A model generated the notes under the pieces. It did no database searches. It was not told the origin of the DNA and saw only the letters and a list, made by a program, of their open reading frames with translations. Positions 42,382 through 53,799 of a stretch of DNA of 64,000 nt are shown piece after piece; position 1 is the first letter of the stretch, and the number at the start of each line of letters is the position of its first letter. The stretch comes from Paraescarpia echinospica (lineage: Eukaryota; Annelida; Polychaeta; Sabellida; Siboglinidae), in contig CM034534.1 in the NCBI GenBank assembly GCA_020002185.1, positions 66,553,967-66,617,966 on the forward strand. Reading direction: 5' to 3'. The position numbers and the translations under genes are program-made.

Positions 42382-42443
42382 AAACCTAGTCCTGGGATCG
42401 AAGCTCATTTTCTCTCAAGAATCACGTTTTGGTGGGTTATGGG
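42382..42443 (+). CDS. ABCC copy 2 exon 6 (L0 start)
   Basis: Acceptor gtctttcag, donor gtaagt, phase 0 in and 2 out. KPSPGIEAHFLSRITFWWVM is the diagnostic ABCC motif ASFLSRITFWW at the start of the cytosolic L0 linker. Confidence 0.92.
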
Positions 42444-42766
42444 GTAAGTCGATATTGTATCAATTATAAATCCCGCCAAGACGCCTTTCTGTTACCGTTA
42501 TATTCACACTCCGTCCATAATTTAAAAATCATCCGTAAAGCTCATGGCTTATTGATTGAAATTGCATTCTCATCAATTCTCCCAGTGATTCCCGTTTTGT
42601 TGCGCCTCCAAGCTTAGGTTCTTGAGGATAAAATCGCATTAGAAATATAGTATTATTATATTCTTACTATCCAGCAGTACATGTTTCGTATGAGAGTCGT
42701 ACGACTACAGACATTAACACGATGGTGAGAAAATGTGCCATCAAGTGCACGTGTGGCTGGTTGCAG

Positions 42767-42911
42767 AATTATCATCAAAGGATTTCGGAAGACTATTCAA
42801 TTCGAAGACGTGTATGCCACACACAATGCGGATACTTGTGAGAACCTCATGTCGCGATTCCCCGCCAGTTTCTACATCCGCGAAGATTCTAAAGCAAGTC
42901 AGAAAGCGTCC
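42767..42911 (+). CDS. ABCC copy 2 exon 7 (L0 linker)
   Basis: Acceptor ggttgcag. First base completes Gly, then IIIKGFRKTIQFEDVYATHN, like human [20 protein letters not shown], with a hydrophilic tail. The donor at gtaaca is the best choice but leaves phase 0, which does not fit exon 8, so the 3' end or a missing exon is uncertain. Confidence 0.8.
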
Positions 42912-44025
42912 GTAACAATGTGCGTGCGTGTGTGCGTGCGTCCGTGCGTGAGCGCGTGCAAGCCAGATTGTATTAACCTGAAAGTTTGCGATATTTTACA
43001 CTGCGTTTATATGTGCTAATACCAGTAACGTGTGCATGTGTCCCTACACACGCGCGTACGAACGTGCATGCGTGAGTGCGTGCATATGCATATGTCCAAA
43101 TCGTTTTTTATATTACATCCTTTGTAAGATATCCTTCACCCCGGGGTCTTATTTTATTAGTTATGGAACCAAACAACTTTTGCCATTTTTTTCGTAATTT
43201 GACGGTGCGCAGTCGAAATTATGTTAGTAGAATGTGTGGTGATTTCCAAACTAAAATTTAATAGCTCGTTTTCACAACCCAACTAGCGTGTCGTAGTGGA
43301 TTCGTCTAACTGAGCAGGTTCGATTTTTCGTGAAATGAATCTAAAGCAAAACACTAATATTCTATAGCAGTTACATATTTTATGATTACAAATGGGCAAG
43401 ATGCCCACTGCAATCCAGCCATGCAGTTCTGAGCCCACAATCAGAACTACATTTTACAATAACACACGATGAATTACGACCGAAACTATTTTGTTAGGTC
43501 ATCGTATTCAAAATACGTCATCGTCTCGTTCATATGTGTGCAGTTTGCAACGTTGTAATTTGATATAAGTACATTCTTAATTAACTATGCATGGTATTGA
43601 TCGAATGAGATGTAAATGGCCGGTTGACAGCGGCATCTAGCTCCGGCTGGTGTGACGTATTGTCAGGTGCCGCAATGGATGAGTTCAACCGGTACTGGAC
43701 GAGTTCATCAAGAATGTTCGATTATAACCTTTCACTAATGTAAAACGCCGTCACTTGTTGGCACAGTTGCGCGATTGTTTCGGCGAACAGCACAACATCG
43801 CGGAAGTTTATATTTAGACCGGAACTCGGGCGGTGAAAAAGAATTTCACGCCCTTAGATTGTATAGAGCTTGCTCGTGATAATGTAGAATTGTCAGTTAA
43901 TCATATGCTTTGAATTGATTTTATTCGTAATCGTCACTGCCTGTTGCCCCGGGCCCTTGTTTGACACCAGTATTTCATTTTAAAATGCGTTATCATCTAA
44001 CGTTCGAGATCACTGACACAATCGT
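42912..44025. other. ABCC copy 2 intron 7, left part
   Basis: A GT/GC-rich stretch at 42915-43090, then AT-rich sequence with no recognised element. A bar of diverged spacer separates it from the antisense sulfotransferase-like gene. Confidence 0.4.
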
Positions 44026-45122
44026 CTAATGCCATCCAAAATCATGTCCGATTGAACGGAAGAAATGCTGGTTCAGAGGCCGGAAATAATCCCGCAATTT
44101 CTCCTCTACTTTTGGATCCAAAGTCGGGTGTTTGATATCTTTGTCACACCCCATGCACCGCGTTTGTCCTCGATCATAAACCATGCAATAAAAACCACGT
44201 TTTTTGTTAAACATTAAGTTTCGGTGGGTGATGTGATGACGCAGACCAAGGAACGTCTCCACCTTTTTGAGTTCTGATACGGGATCAGACACAATTTTTT
44301 CTCCGTCAACTACATGAAGTTGTTTACCGACATTGAGCCAACTCGTCCAATTTTTGATGAAGTGTCCGAAAGATGAGCGAACAATGAAATCAGATGTCAG
44401 GTTGACATCTCCATTAGATGTCAAAATGCCGGAACCTTCGTACGTCCGGCACACGCCAGGAGGCATCACGTGATGGTTGCACATATGAAGCCAATGGGAC
44501 ACTGATCTGTCGACAGGATCGCGAACGATTAACAGTATCTTGATGCTAACGTCCATCGCGTGTACGCGCGATGGAGTGTCAACATGTTCAAAATATTGCG
44601 TTGTTTTCTCGATGGTTATCTGATTCGGTCGCGAAAACGGCATTTGACTGCAAGGGCGGAGGTGCCGCATTTCATTGATCCGATAATGATGCACTGAGGA
44701 AGTCGACGTTTTAGAGGTGGCTGCTTGCCGACTTCGTGAGCCGACTTCCGGTGTTCTGTTGCCGATTGCCGATATTCTGTCGCCGACTTCCGTTCCCCTG
44801 TCACCGATTTCCGGTGTTCTATCGCCAACTTCGGGTCTTCTGTCACCGACTTCCGGTGTTCTGTCGACAACTTCGGGTCTTCTGTCGCCGACTTCTGGTC
44901 TTCTGTCGCCAACTTCCAGTTTTCTGTCACGGCGTTTCCGTTAAAGCGTCGCGCCCGCATGTAACAGTTCTGCCAATTAATGGTCACGCTGCCGGTCAAC
45001 GACTGGGCATCTAGTAACTGAGAAGTGTTGGCACGTCTAATGTAGTCAGTGTTGACCAGCAGGAAAACAAACGAAAGTAGTGTGACGAGGAAGAGGAAGA
45101 CTTGAAGACGTACCCGTGGCAT
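44026..45122 (-). pseudogene. Heparan-sulfate glucosamine 3-O-sulfotransferase-like gene, antisense in ABCC intron 7
   Basis: Intronless. From ATG at 45122 (minus): MPRVRLQVFLFLVTLLSFVF is a type II Golgi membrane anchor, then a stem of 7-residue repeats (ATEDPKL/STEHRKS), then PQCIIIGSMKCGTSAL (5'-phosphosulfate loop of PAPS). The frame then slips and continues at 44694 with SQMPFSRPNQITIEKT, LLIVRDPVDRSVSHW (3'-phosphate site), VVDGEKIVSDPVSELKKVE, NKKRGFYCMVY and FFRSIGHDFGWH, stop near 44026. This C-terminal order is that of HS3ST enzymes, which add 3-O-sulfate to heparan sulfate. The segment expected between GTSAL and SQMPF, with the E(I/V)HFFD catalytic Glu, is absent (about 50-60 residues) and the frame is lost. 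Probably a pseudogene or an assembly gap. Confidence 0.85.
44735..44940 (-). repeat. 21-bp coding minisatellite in the sulfotransferase stem
   Basis: About nine degenerate 21-bp units encode heptads such as TEDPKLA, TEHRKSV and TEYRQSA on the minus strand. Stem regions of Golgi sulfotransferases tolerate length change, so it need not affect activity. Confidence 0.85.
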
Positions 45123-46105
45123 TGTAGTTAGCACTTCCCGGGCAAGTAGTCGTTTGTGGGTCTGTGCCGACGTACGAGGAATAATTGTAGTGTTCTGTCC
45201 CACTGTTTTTTGCAACGTAGAATCCGACCATGCACTTCCAACAGATCGACAAAATGCCCGAGCGACTGCGATGGGAGAGAACGAAACGTAGCTTTGTTCT
45301 CTGGATACAATACAAAACATGCACAGACCTGTGCATACCACGTAAAGGAGATGGATCAACGCCACATAATACATTCCAACGAGCGGCTGGTTGCAGGTGG
45401 TCAAAAACAGTCCCTGGTCAAGTGAACATGGTCAAACACAATGACAAATCAACCCGCGACTAGTCCATTCAGACATATCCAAATAGCAATGGGTATTAAG
45501 ACTGAACACTGGAGCAGTTATATATTTAGATATCCCCAGGAATCCTTGATCTGCACCCAAACCGTATCACTTTAAAATCATCTGAAGCGATCGCATTCCC
45601 ACCCTAAACCTTCGGCGGTCCCTTGCTCTAATGACGACTCTTGCTCGTCCCTGTTCACGATTTGGCCTAATAACACTTGCATGTTGCGCCTCTGAGCTCG
45701 GATTCATGAGGATACAGGTGCCACATAGGTTTATTGTTATTATTATTATCATCGTCGTTGTTTATCACAGAGAACAGTAAGTAGGTTTGCTTTTAGTGAT
45801 ATTAGTATAAAATGAAACGAGCAAAAAATCGGATTGATGGAGTAGATTTGACGCATTTATACACACGTAGCTATACAGGTGGCGAGGCCACTGACATTTC
45901 GAGATCAACAGCAGGACGCTGTATCCGAATCATATTTGTCCTGATATGTGCTGCACTGTATATGTGTTGTTTTTGTTATTATTGCTGTGTGTGCATGTGT
46001 GCGTGCAAGCATGCGTACATGTGTGCGTGCATGCATGCGGGCGTGCACCCGGTTACGGTCCTCCGTACGTTTGTACGGTTTCAGTGTACACGTGTATGTT
46101 TGCAG
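45123..46105. other. ABCC copy 2 intron 7, right part
   Basis: Contains a dispersed repeat tail at about 45670-45760 (gttgcgcctctgagctcgga) followed by a tta/ttat tract, and a TG/CATG-rich tract at about 45985-46050 near exon 8. No gene supported. Confidence 0.45.
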
Positions 46106-46237
46106 ACGGTCTGAGTGGGCCACGCGGCTACAGCTTGTCAAGAGCCTCCTCCGGGTGACGGGAGTCGAATTGGGTGTGAGCGTCATCCATCGCCTCACTT
46201 CCGAGGTCCTCATCTTCCTCACGCAACCCCTCCTCCG
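46106..46237 (+). CDS. ABCC copy 2 exon 8 (TMD1 entry)
   Basis: Acceptor gtttgcag, donor gtgacc. SEWATRLQLVKSLLRVTG then IHRLTSEVLIFLTQPLLR corresponds to human KEWNPSLFKVLYKTF...AIHDLMMFSGPQILK. Both ends split codons (phase 2) and it joins cleanly to exon 9. Confidence 0.85.
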
Positions 46238-46293
46238 GTGACCCGTAGGGCGTTGTACATGTCGATAGTTTATATATGTATATATATATATAC

Positions 46294-46749
46294 AAATAAG
46301 CTAAAACATTAAATATTTAGAGTGTTAAAATACAGCTTCAAACAACAAATATGACCAATACCAGGTACTGTAAAATAGAAAGTAGTATGTAGAGTCGTTT
46401 AAATGTGCCAATAATATATATATACAGATTATATATATATATATATATATATACATAATTATACATATATTGTGTGTATATATATATATACATATATATA
46501 TTTATATACATAACATACATACAACGATTAGTCCGATATAATATATATATATATACACAAAATATATATAATTATGTATATATATATATATATACACAAG
46601 TATATATATAATATATATATACATATATTATTGGCACATTTAAACGCCTCTACATACTACTTTCTATTTTACAGTACCTGGTATTGGTCATATTTATTGT
46701 TTGAAGCTGTATTTTAACACTCTAAATATTTAATGTTTTAGCTTAATTT
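46294..46749. mobile_element. Long fold-back (palindromic) element with AT-rich centre
   Basis: Left arm 46294-46425 is repeated as a near-perfect inverted copy at 46620-46749 (for example tacagtacctggtattggtc pairs with gaccaataccaggtactgta). Between them lie about 190 bases of TA-rich microsatellite. Transcribed in the ABCC intron it would form a long hairpin. Confidence 0.93.
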
Positions 46750-46934
46750 ATTATATATTTGAGCATTTACTATATGTGTAATTGTATTATGCGAAGCGCT
46801 TTGACGTGTAATGTTGATATAAAAAGCGTTATGTGAAGAAATGGAAAGTGGTTATTATTTTGTGTACAACATTTATAAGAGTAAAACAAGACCCGCAAAC
46901 AGTCGGATAACATTCTTAACGACGACACCTGCAG

Positions 46935-47112
46935 GTTGCTGATTAGTTTCGTTGGGAACAAAGACCCGCACACGTGGAAAGGCCTTCTCTACACAGCCCT
47001 CGTGTTCCTGGTAACAGCGCTGGCCGCTGTCTTCATTCACCAGTGGCTCTACGCGTTCTACCGATGCGCCCTTCGCGTCAACATCTTGCTCACCGCAACC
47101 ATCTACAGGAAG
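46935..47112 (+). CDS. ABCC copy 2 exon 9 (TMD1)
   Basis: Acceptor cacctgcag, donor gtacgt. LLISFVGNKDPHTWKGLLYT and the helix LVTALAAVFIHQWLYAFYRC, ending TATIYRK, match human [20 protein letters not shown]...GAVYRK. Confidence 0.93.
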
Positions 47113-47575
47113 GTACGTAAGCTTGCTATTTGGGTTTGGTTTATTGCCATTGATCATTTGATGTTTTACTTGTGTGATTTGAGTCATATATATATTGATC
47201 ATCATAGTATGCATGTGTTAGCCGGAGCCCGGACGTTTCCATACGGGTTGATTGTTCGATACGGATGGTAGATCAGTCACTTCAAACAATATCAAAGTTT
47301 TCACATTGCTGTTATTATTATTATTGTCTTTATATTAACAAGCTAACTTTTGGGGCCTTGTAAGTGTCTCTCTTCCACGGTCGAATCACCTCTTTCTATG
47401 GTCTTGTCTACCAATTGGCGATATATAAAAAACACAAGGGTAGTCAGTTCGGGTTATTAACTTACGATTTTATATATTTATTTTGCCAACTATCGGAAAG
47501 GTATGGAAATTATATAGTAACTCCAGATGCTGACACGCCACCTAGTGCGTACAGGATGTGGTTCCATCTATGCAG

Positions 47576-47833
47576 GCGCTGTGTCTGTCCGCCGCGGCTC
47601 GTTCCCACGCGTCTGTCGGCGTCATAACCAACCTGATGTCGGTGGATGCCCAGAAGTTGCACGATCTCGTCGTTTTCATCCACACTATATAGGACGTCCC
47701 TCTAATGGTTATTGTGTGCGTCGTGCTCCTGTGGCAGACCGTCGGTCCAACCGCCCTCGCTGGATTTGCTGTCCTCGTGGTTCTCCTGCCCTTCAACGCC
47801 GTCTTTGTCGGGGGGATGATACGGAAACTACAG
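47576..47833 (+). pseudogene. ABCC copy 2 exon 10 (TMD1) with TAG at a conserved Trp
   Basis: Acceptor ctatgcag, donor gtcggt, 86 codons. ASVGVITNLMSVDAQKLHDL, then FIHTI, stop TAG at 47690-47692, then DVPLMVIVCVVLLW and GPTALAGFAVLVVLLPFNAV. In human ABCC1/ABCC3 the stop position is Trp (INMIWSAPLQ), one base from TAG. The frame on both sides is otherwise intact. Confidence 0.88.
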
Positions 47834-48231
47834 GTCGGTCAGCGGCTGTAATGTGTCTCTAGATTTACTAATGGTAACGACAAGTGTCGGGTATAGTATA
47901 AATAGTGAGCTAACATAGACATGAACGTTCGTTAATTTATAATTGTGGATTTGGTTTACGTATTCATGGCGATAGTATGTAGATTTGGAGATAGCTAATC
48001 CTTCGTTAAATGAACATTGTTACATCCGTGTTATGTGTAGCCGCTGTACTTTAGCCAGATCGATTTTGGATAATTATTCGAATGACTTTATCACAGTAGT
48101 TATTACGTATCGTTAGTGTCATGTGTAAACCATCCTTGTGTTGTGCTTTACGTCCACTAGTTGGCTCGTTCTTGCGTGAGTTGTTATACAGAAGGACACT
48201 TGTAACAGTTATCAGTATGTTTATCCGTCAG

Positions 48232-48297
48232 ACGAAGCAGATGGACGTGAAAGACAAACGAATGCACCAGTTGAATGAAACCATCAGTGGAATCAAG
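48232..48297 (+). CDS. ABCC copy 2 exon 11 (TMD1)
   Basis: Acceptor atccgtcag, donor gtgtgt, 22 codons: TKQMDVKDKRMHQLNETISG then IK, the counterpart of human MKSKDNRIKLMNEILNGIK. Confidence 0.9.
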
Positions 48298-48656
48298 GTG
48301 TGTCGTTCTATTCATGTTAACAGCATAAATACAGAAAAACCTATTATATTAATTTATTTTGCATCAACATTTATAGCATATCTACATTTGTAGCATACTT
48401 CACAATCAAACAACAACCTACACGCAATTATCTCAATGGCCTTTGATTATGTTTCCAAAACAAAAAGTGGTTATTTGTCCAGGGCTATTTCTTAGCATGG
48501 TCGATTATGCGGTGTCTCGTAAGCATATGCTTTATTTTGCGTTCATTTTTATAAATGCATGCATATATAATTGTGGTTCTAAGTCGATTGCAATACCCAT
48601 TGGTCCTGGCAGTAACTGCTTTATCACTCATCCACCCTCGTGTCGTTACTGTGCAG

Positions 48657-48794
48657 GTATTGAAGCTGTATGCCTGGGAACCGTTCTTCCAGGCGAGGAT
48701 TCTCGACATCCGAGCGGCCGAGTTGAAACTGTTGCGTCGAGCTGCGTTCCTCAACGCCGTAGCCTCCATCACCATCTCTCTGCCGCCGTACCTG
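48657..48794 (+). CDS. ABCC copy 2 exon 12 (TMD1)
   Basis: Acceptor ctgtgcag, donor gtcagt, 46 codons. VLKLYAWEPFFQARILDIRA is the highly conserved KVLKLYAWE coupling element, followed by a hydrophobic helix. Confidence 0.93.
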
Positions 48795-48844
48795 GTCAGT
48801 TATATGTCCATTGTCACACACATATGCTCGTGCGCTGGCAGACA

Positions 48845-48970
48845 CTCCACACGCACACAAACAAACAAACACGCACGCACGCACATACACAAACAAATAC
48901 ACACCCACGCATGCACACACGCACGCACGCATGCTCACACAAACAGACAAACACACACACGCACACACAA
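48845..48970. repeat. CA/CG microsatellite in intron 12
   Basis: Impure acaca/cgcacg repeat between exons 12 and 13. Cys-Val and His-Thr frames here are artefacts. Confidence 0.9.
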
Positions 48971-49002
48971 TGGCTTGCCGTACGTCTGTCCGTTTTTAAC
49001 AG

Positions 49003-49227
49003 GTATCGTTGATGACATTCGCGACCTATGTGCTGTTGACTCCTGGGTCGGTCCTCGATGCGTCGACAGCCTTCGTTGCTCTGTCTCTCATCAACATCCT
49101 CAACATCCTCAAAGGGCTTCCTTGTCCACCTGCCACCTAGAGTTAATTCTCTGGGTGGCAATCTTGTTAAATCTTGTTAAACTTCCCCAAGGCTCTCGTC
49201 CCCATTAGTGTCTCCAGCATCGTCCAA
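49003..49227 (+). pseudogene. ABCC copy 2 exon 13 (TMD1), split by a CR1 fragment
   Basis: Acceptor tttttaacag, donor gtaagt. VSLMTFATYVLLTPGSVLDA then STAFVALSLINILN, a 78-bp insertion (49105-49182), then FPKALVPISVSSIVQ. Removing the insertion gives exactly 49 codons, as in human ABCC1 ([22 protein letters not shown] region). Confidence 0.9.
49105..49182 (+). mobile_element. 5'-truncated CR1 tail inside exon 13
   Basis: Over 65 bases are essentially identical to the 3' end of the CR1 element at 15560-15632, including gtccacctgccacctagagt and gtggcaatcttgttaaatc. It ends with two aatcttgtta units, a CR1-like 3' microsatellite. Any target duplication is at most three bases. An in-frame TAG lies at 49138-49140. 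Confidence 0.92.
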
Positions 49228-49279
49228 GTAAGTGTTAACGCCACACCCAGTCGATCGTCAGACATTTCGGAAGTTCTTG

Positions 49280-49535
49280 TTCGCACGCACACACAACAGA
49301 CGCACACGCCGCATAGGCATGCACTATGTCACAAATAACAAATACGTACACGTACCCACGCATGCGCACACACAGACACACACGCGCGCGCGCATACACA
49401 CAAACAAACAGCAAACACACGCGCGCGCGCATACACACAAACAAACAGCAAACACACGCGCACGCACGCACGCATACACACACCACGCACACATACACGG
49501 ACACACGCGCACACGCACGAACACACACACAGTTG
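49280..49535. repeat. CA/CG microsatellite in intron 13
   Basis: Long impure CA repeat with cgcgcgcg cores and a local duplication (cgcgcatacacacaaacaaa occurs twice, near 49390 and 49428). Confidence 0.9.
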
Positions 49536-49888
49536 GTGTATTTCTGTCTGTTTTGGCTTATAAAATTTATATTAACAGTTGATATGGTGGAGAGTGCTCG
49601 ATCCGCAAAATCGAAATTAGTGCCAAATAAATACAGAGTTGTTTTAATATATTATTATTATCATCTTCATTTATGTCAACAGGATGTCGGACATTAGTCA
49701 AGTACAAACACGTCTTCTTTTACCACGATTTTTTGAACGCATTTGTTGAGTTAACCTTTGCATGATATACAGAGTTAACTATGCGTATAAAGTGCTCACA
49801 ATGCCGACATCGTCAAAGCGAAGTAATAGTGTTCGCTCTTGGTTACTAATGTTTGTTCTATTTTCCTCTCCTGTTCCTCTACTTTCAG

Positions 49889-50064
49889 GGCATCATGTCT
49901 CTCGGGAGAATCGCCAAGTTTCTCGACTTGGATGAGAACAAAGGTGACGTCAGCGATGAAGGCCTACTGAGCAGTATGCCCCATGAGAACCAACCTACGA
50001 CAGATGCCATACTTGTTGAAGATGGCACTTTCTCGTGGGGAGCCGATACACCCATACTAAACAA
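49889..50064 (+). CDS. ABCC copy 2 exon 14 (TMD1 to NBD1)
   Basis: Acceptor tactttcag, donor gttggt, phase 0 in and 2 out. GIMSLGRIAKFLDLDENKGD, then ILVEDGTFSWGADTPILNK with the A-loop aromatic (FSW), as in human ITVRNATFTW. Confidence 0.9.
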
Positions 50065-50393
50065 GTTGGTTGTTCTTAAATATCACTTCGATTTTGTTAT
50101 GTTTTTAAAAGAGTAGTCCTGCAGCTATATGTCAAATAATTTGTCATTCCTGTTTTTGCGCATTCTATCTAGAATAATTACTTTCTCGTCCTAACCCTAA
50201 TCCTTCTTGATGACTATTTGAAGAAAAATGTGGACATTTTAAAAATGCAAGTGCTTTTTATAAAATAAAATATTTTATCGTTTCGGGTGATTTGAATTCC
50301 AGCGGAACAATAAATGTAATTACTATCAATGGAAGAATGTGTTATACGTGGAATGACCATTGATATGTCTTCACTCGGTGGAGAACCTACGCA

Positions 50394-50645
50394 GATCACA
50401 ACTACAACAGTTACGAAAGGTGTGTATTGTTGGTACGATTTATTGGTAAACTTCCAGATCACAACTACAATAGTTACGAAAAGTGTGTATTGTTGGTACG
50501 ATTTATTGGTAAACTTCCAGATCACAACTACAATAGTTACGAAAGGTGTGTATTGTTGGTACGATTTATTGGTAAACTTCCAGATCACAACTACAATAGT
50601 TACGAAAGGTGTGTATTGTTGGTACGATTTATTGGTAAACTTCCA
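50394..50645. repeat. 63-bp tandem repeat, four units, intron 14
   Basis: Units start gatcacaactacaa at 50394, 50457, 50520 and 50583. Only a few bases differ between units. The length is a multiple of three, so two frames stay open across it. Confidence 0.95.
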
Positions 50646-50682
50646 GATAGTTGTATTATGTTTAGTTTCGTTTTCGTTGCAG

Positions 50683-50809
50683 CATAAACCTACGCGTGCC
50701 CAAGGGTTCATTAGTCGCCGTGGTTGGGAAGGTTGGCTCTGGGAAGTCATGTCTACTGTCGGCTCTGCTCGGAGAAATGAACCGCATTAAAGGATACGTT
50801 AATATGAAG
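50683..50809 (+). CDS. ABCC copy 2 exon 15 (NBD1 Walker A)
   Basis: Acceptor tttcgttgcag, donor gtcagt. First base completes Asn, then [20 protein letters not shown] and [12 protein letters not shown]: Walker A GKVGSGKS is canonical. Confidence 0.93.
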
Positions 50810-52139
50810 GTCAGTTCATGACTGCATAGCGTAAACTGTATCGACGCAGAAGGCTGAATTTGCATTGCGTTCGTCAGAATAAATCGTCACACGATATATG
50901 GATTATTACAAACGATTATGGTTTGAAAAACAACCAGTACCAGACCTGCCTACCCCAAAAACTTCCTGTCAGTAATCCATCTTCCCATTTACACTGATTT
51001 TCAGGAATATAGGCTTCCTGTCAGTAATTGAGAACCTTGTCAGATCTTGTCACCGGGGGGGGGAGGGGGGGTAGTAATCAATAAGTCATCGACATCGTCT
51101 AGACTCTAGTCTACTCAACTCTAGTATATAAGCCTATCCCTGTATTATAGGCTGTAAATGATACACTATACTCAATAAATACACTAACTTAGTCTTAGTA
51201 CAGTCAGTTGGCCTAACACTACAAGTACAACACTCACTACTTTGTCATTAGTACTAGTCTAACGACGTAGTCAGTACCTGCAATTATTCCGGTCACCAGC
51301 GACCATGTGAAATCCGAAAATAAATTTCGTGTATCCGGCAATATGTAAAGCCGACCCCCTTCTTTAAACTTGACAATACGGGCCATGTCTGCGTGTATGC
51401 TTTGATAAATTTCTGCAGTATACGTTTCATTTTTGTTGGCGGTGGCGTCGTTTCGCTGTCATCCATATTTTCGTGCCGCGTGACTTCGTTTTGTTTGATT
51501 GCGGAAATGCGAATTTGTCATAACGCTGTTTCCTATTGGTTAGATTACGACCAGACTCAGCGAATGAAAAAACCATGTCACAACATGCTGCATACATATG
51601 CTGCCACCTGTTGAATATAGTGGAAACTAAATTTGAGTGATTGGCGAAAATGGTGACAGTCCGTAATATTTTCATCCCTCGCCGTAATACCGTAATTTGA
51701 GGTGACTTTCCGGAATGATTCCGGACAATCCGGAATGGTAGGCAGGTCTGCAGTACTTATCGAAATAGTGTAACTATTAGAGGCAATATGTCAGTAGTAC
51801 AAGAACATATTTCACAAAATCTGTTCGGGATCGTTCTGTATGTGTGGTTTCAGATATACATATTTTGTGTTTACTCTACTGATCAGAATTTCTATTTGTT
51901 TACGTTAACAGTCATGCATATCAGTCATGCAAATAAAAAACCGGATTACCTTTAATATTTACGTTCTTTTGTCAGTAGTACAAATTTACTTGTATCCGAC
52001 CCAAAATACCAGTCTCTTGCTCTTCACACATGTGTAGTTGTTGAACAACAAAACACTTTTTTTTTCAACGATTGTTTTATTTGGTTATGAGAACTGCTGA
52101 CTGTTGTCGACTTGCCTGTTATATTCTATTTCATTCCAG
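50810..52139. other. ABCC copy 2 intron 15
   Basis: 1.3 kb without recognised element apart from a G-rich run at about 51053-51070. No gene supported on either strand. Confidence 0.5.
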
Positions 52140-52316
52140 GGACCGTTGGCGTACGTGCCACAACAGGCCTGGCTCCAATCAAACACCCTGAGACACAACA
52201 TTCTCTTCAACCGGAAGTACAACGAGTGGCGTTACGCTGATGTCATCCGCGCATGCGCACTGCTACCGGATCTGGATGTTTTGAAAGATGGTGACATGAC
52301 AGAGATAGGCGATAAG
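52140..52316 (+). CDS. ABCC copy 2 exon 16 (NBD1 Q-loop)
   Basis: Acceptor tttcattccag, donor gtgggg, 59 codons. GPLAYVPQQAWLQSNTLRHN then ACALLPDLDVLKDGDMTEIG; this is the standard ABCC NBD1 sequence. Confidence 0.94.
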
Positions 52317-52661
52317 GTGGGGAAGTTTTAAGTGACGATACGCAAATTCTATTATACTTAAAACACAACATGGTCCAACATATGTCGTGTGAAGAAGATG
52401 TAAGCAAATATACGATTTTATAAACACAGCCTGTTCGATATCATATGAATAATACATCTGGAGTGATCAGAGTCTGTCTATACTTACGTCCTAACAGACA
52501 AGGCCATCCAGTTCTTTCCAAATGTCAATAAGGAAAGGTTAGACAACTTGTACCTAGGTTGTGGAAATGTCGTCCTCTCCTACATGGTAATTCCAAAATG
52601 GCGAAGCTCACAAATACCGTGCCTGTAAACATATGTATACCATGATTGCATATGTTACTGA

Positions 52662-52937
<276 letters not shown>

Positions 52938-53616
52938 TAACAAGATTGCCAAAATAAGATATTTTCTTTTTAACTGAAGTTTAAACTACTCATTTCAAGA
53001 CATTAATCAAATTGTATGGTGTCCATTCTACTAGAAATGTCGCATTTATCATGGACTGGTATGCCATTTATGCCATAAATTCTCAAAAAAATAGCTCAAA
53101 TCACATAATATGCTTTACATAAATAACTTTTATTTAATACGTGTCATACATTTATAGGCAAATGCATAAATGAATACACCACAGCACTGTATCTCAAAGG
53201 GTTCAGATTCAGTTATTAATATGATAGTTCAGTCTTTGTGTGCAACAGTTACTCACTTTGTTCAGTAAAGTATTTATCCTTAATTCTTTCGGATGTTCCA
53301 GGTCCGCAACAATAATATATGTAGTGTCTAACATGCCCTTCATATATATTTCTCAATTTCGTTTTTAAACAATCTACGCTTCTAGCCGTTACACGTACTG
53401 GACTTCATTTGTTCCATTCATGTATATGGAAATTAATAATTTGTTTTGTTCTCAGCCATAGCAGTGTATTCTATCGTTTGTTTTCCTGTTCGATGTTATG
53501 CAGCGGTGATGTCTTCTCGTAAATAAATCGCGATTATATGTATCTATATTACGACAAGCGCAGTATATGTGATAATCCACAAGGTAATACAACTAACACG
53601 TGTCAATCATCAACAG

Positions 53617-53798
53617 ACCAGGATCCTTGTGACACACCACGTGACTTATCTACCACAAGCTGACGTCATAGTTGTTTTGGAGGACGGTGGCATATCAGAG
53701 ATTGGAACATTCACGGAATTGTTGGCGAAGCAGGGATCTCTTGCGCGACTACTTGCAAAGTACACTGAAGATCACCAGGACGCATTTACGTCGGATTT
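53617..53798 (+). CDS. ABCC copy 2 exon 18 (NBD1 H-loop)
   Basis: Acceptor catcaacag. TRILVTHHVTYLPQADVIVV then SEIGTFTELLAKQGSLARLL. The donor is uncertain: gtacat after 53798 gives phase 2, which fits exon 19; gtcgga after 53789 is the alternative. The frame itself would run on to a stop at 53838. Confidence 0.85.
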
Positions 53799-53799
53799 G

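Noticed and set aside
46338..46520. Tyr/Ile-rich minus-strand ORF
   Set aside because: Lies in the TA-rich centre of the fold-back element.
49003..49227. Treating the 78-bp insertion as a short intron
   Set aside because: It lacks GT...AG ends, contains an in-frame stop, and matches a CR1 3' tail.
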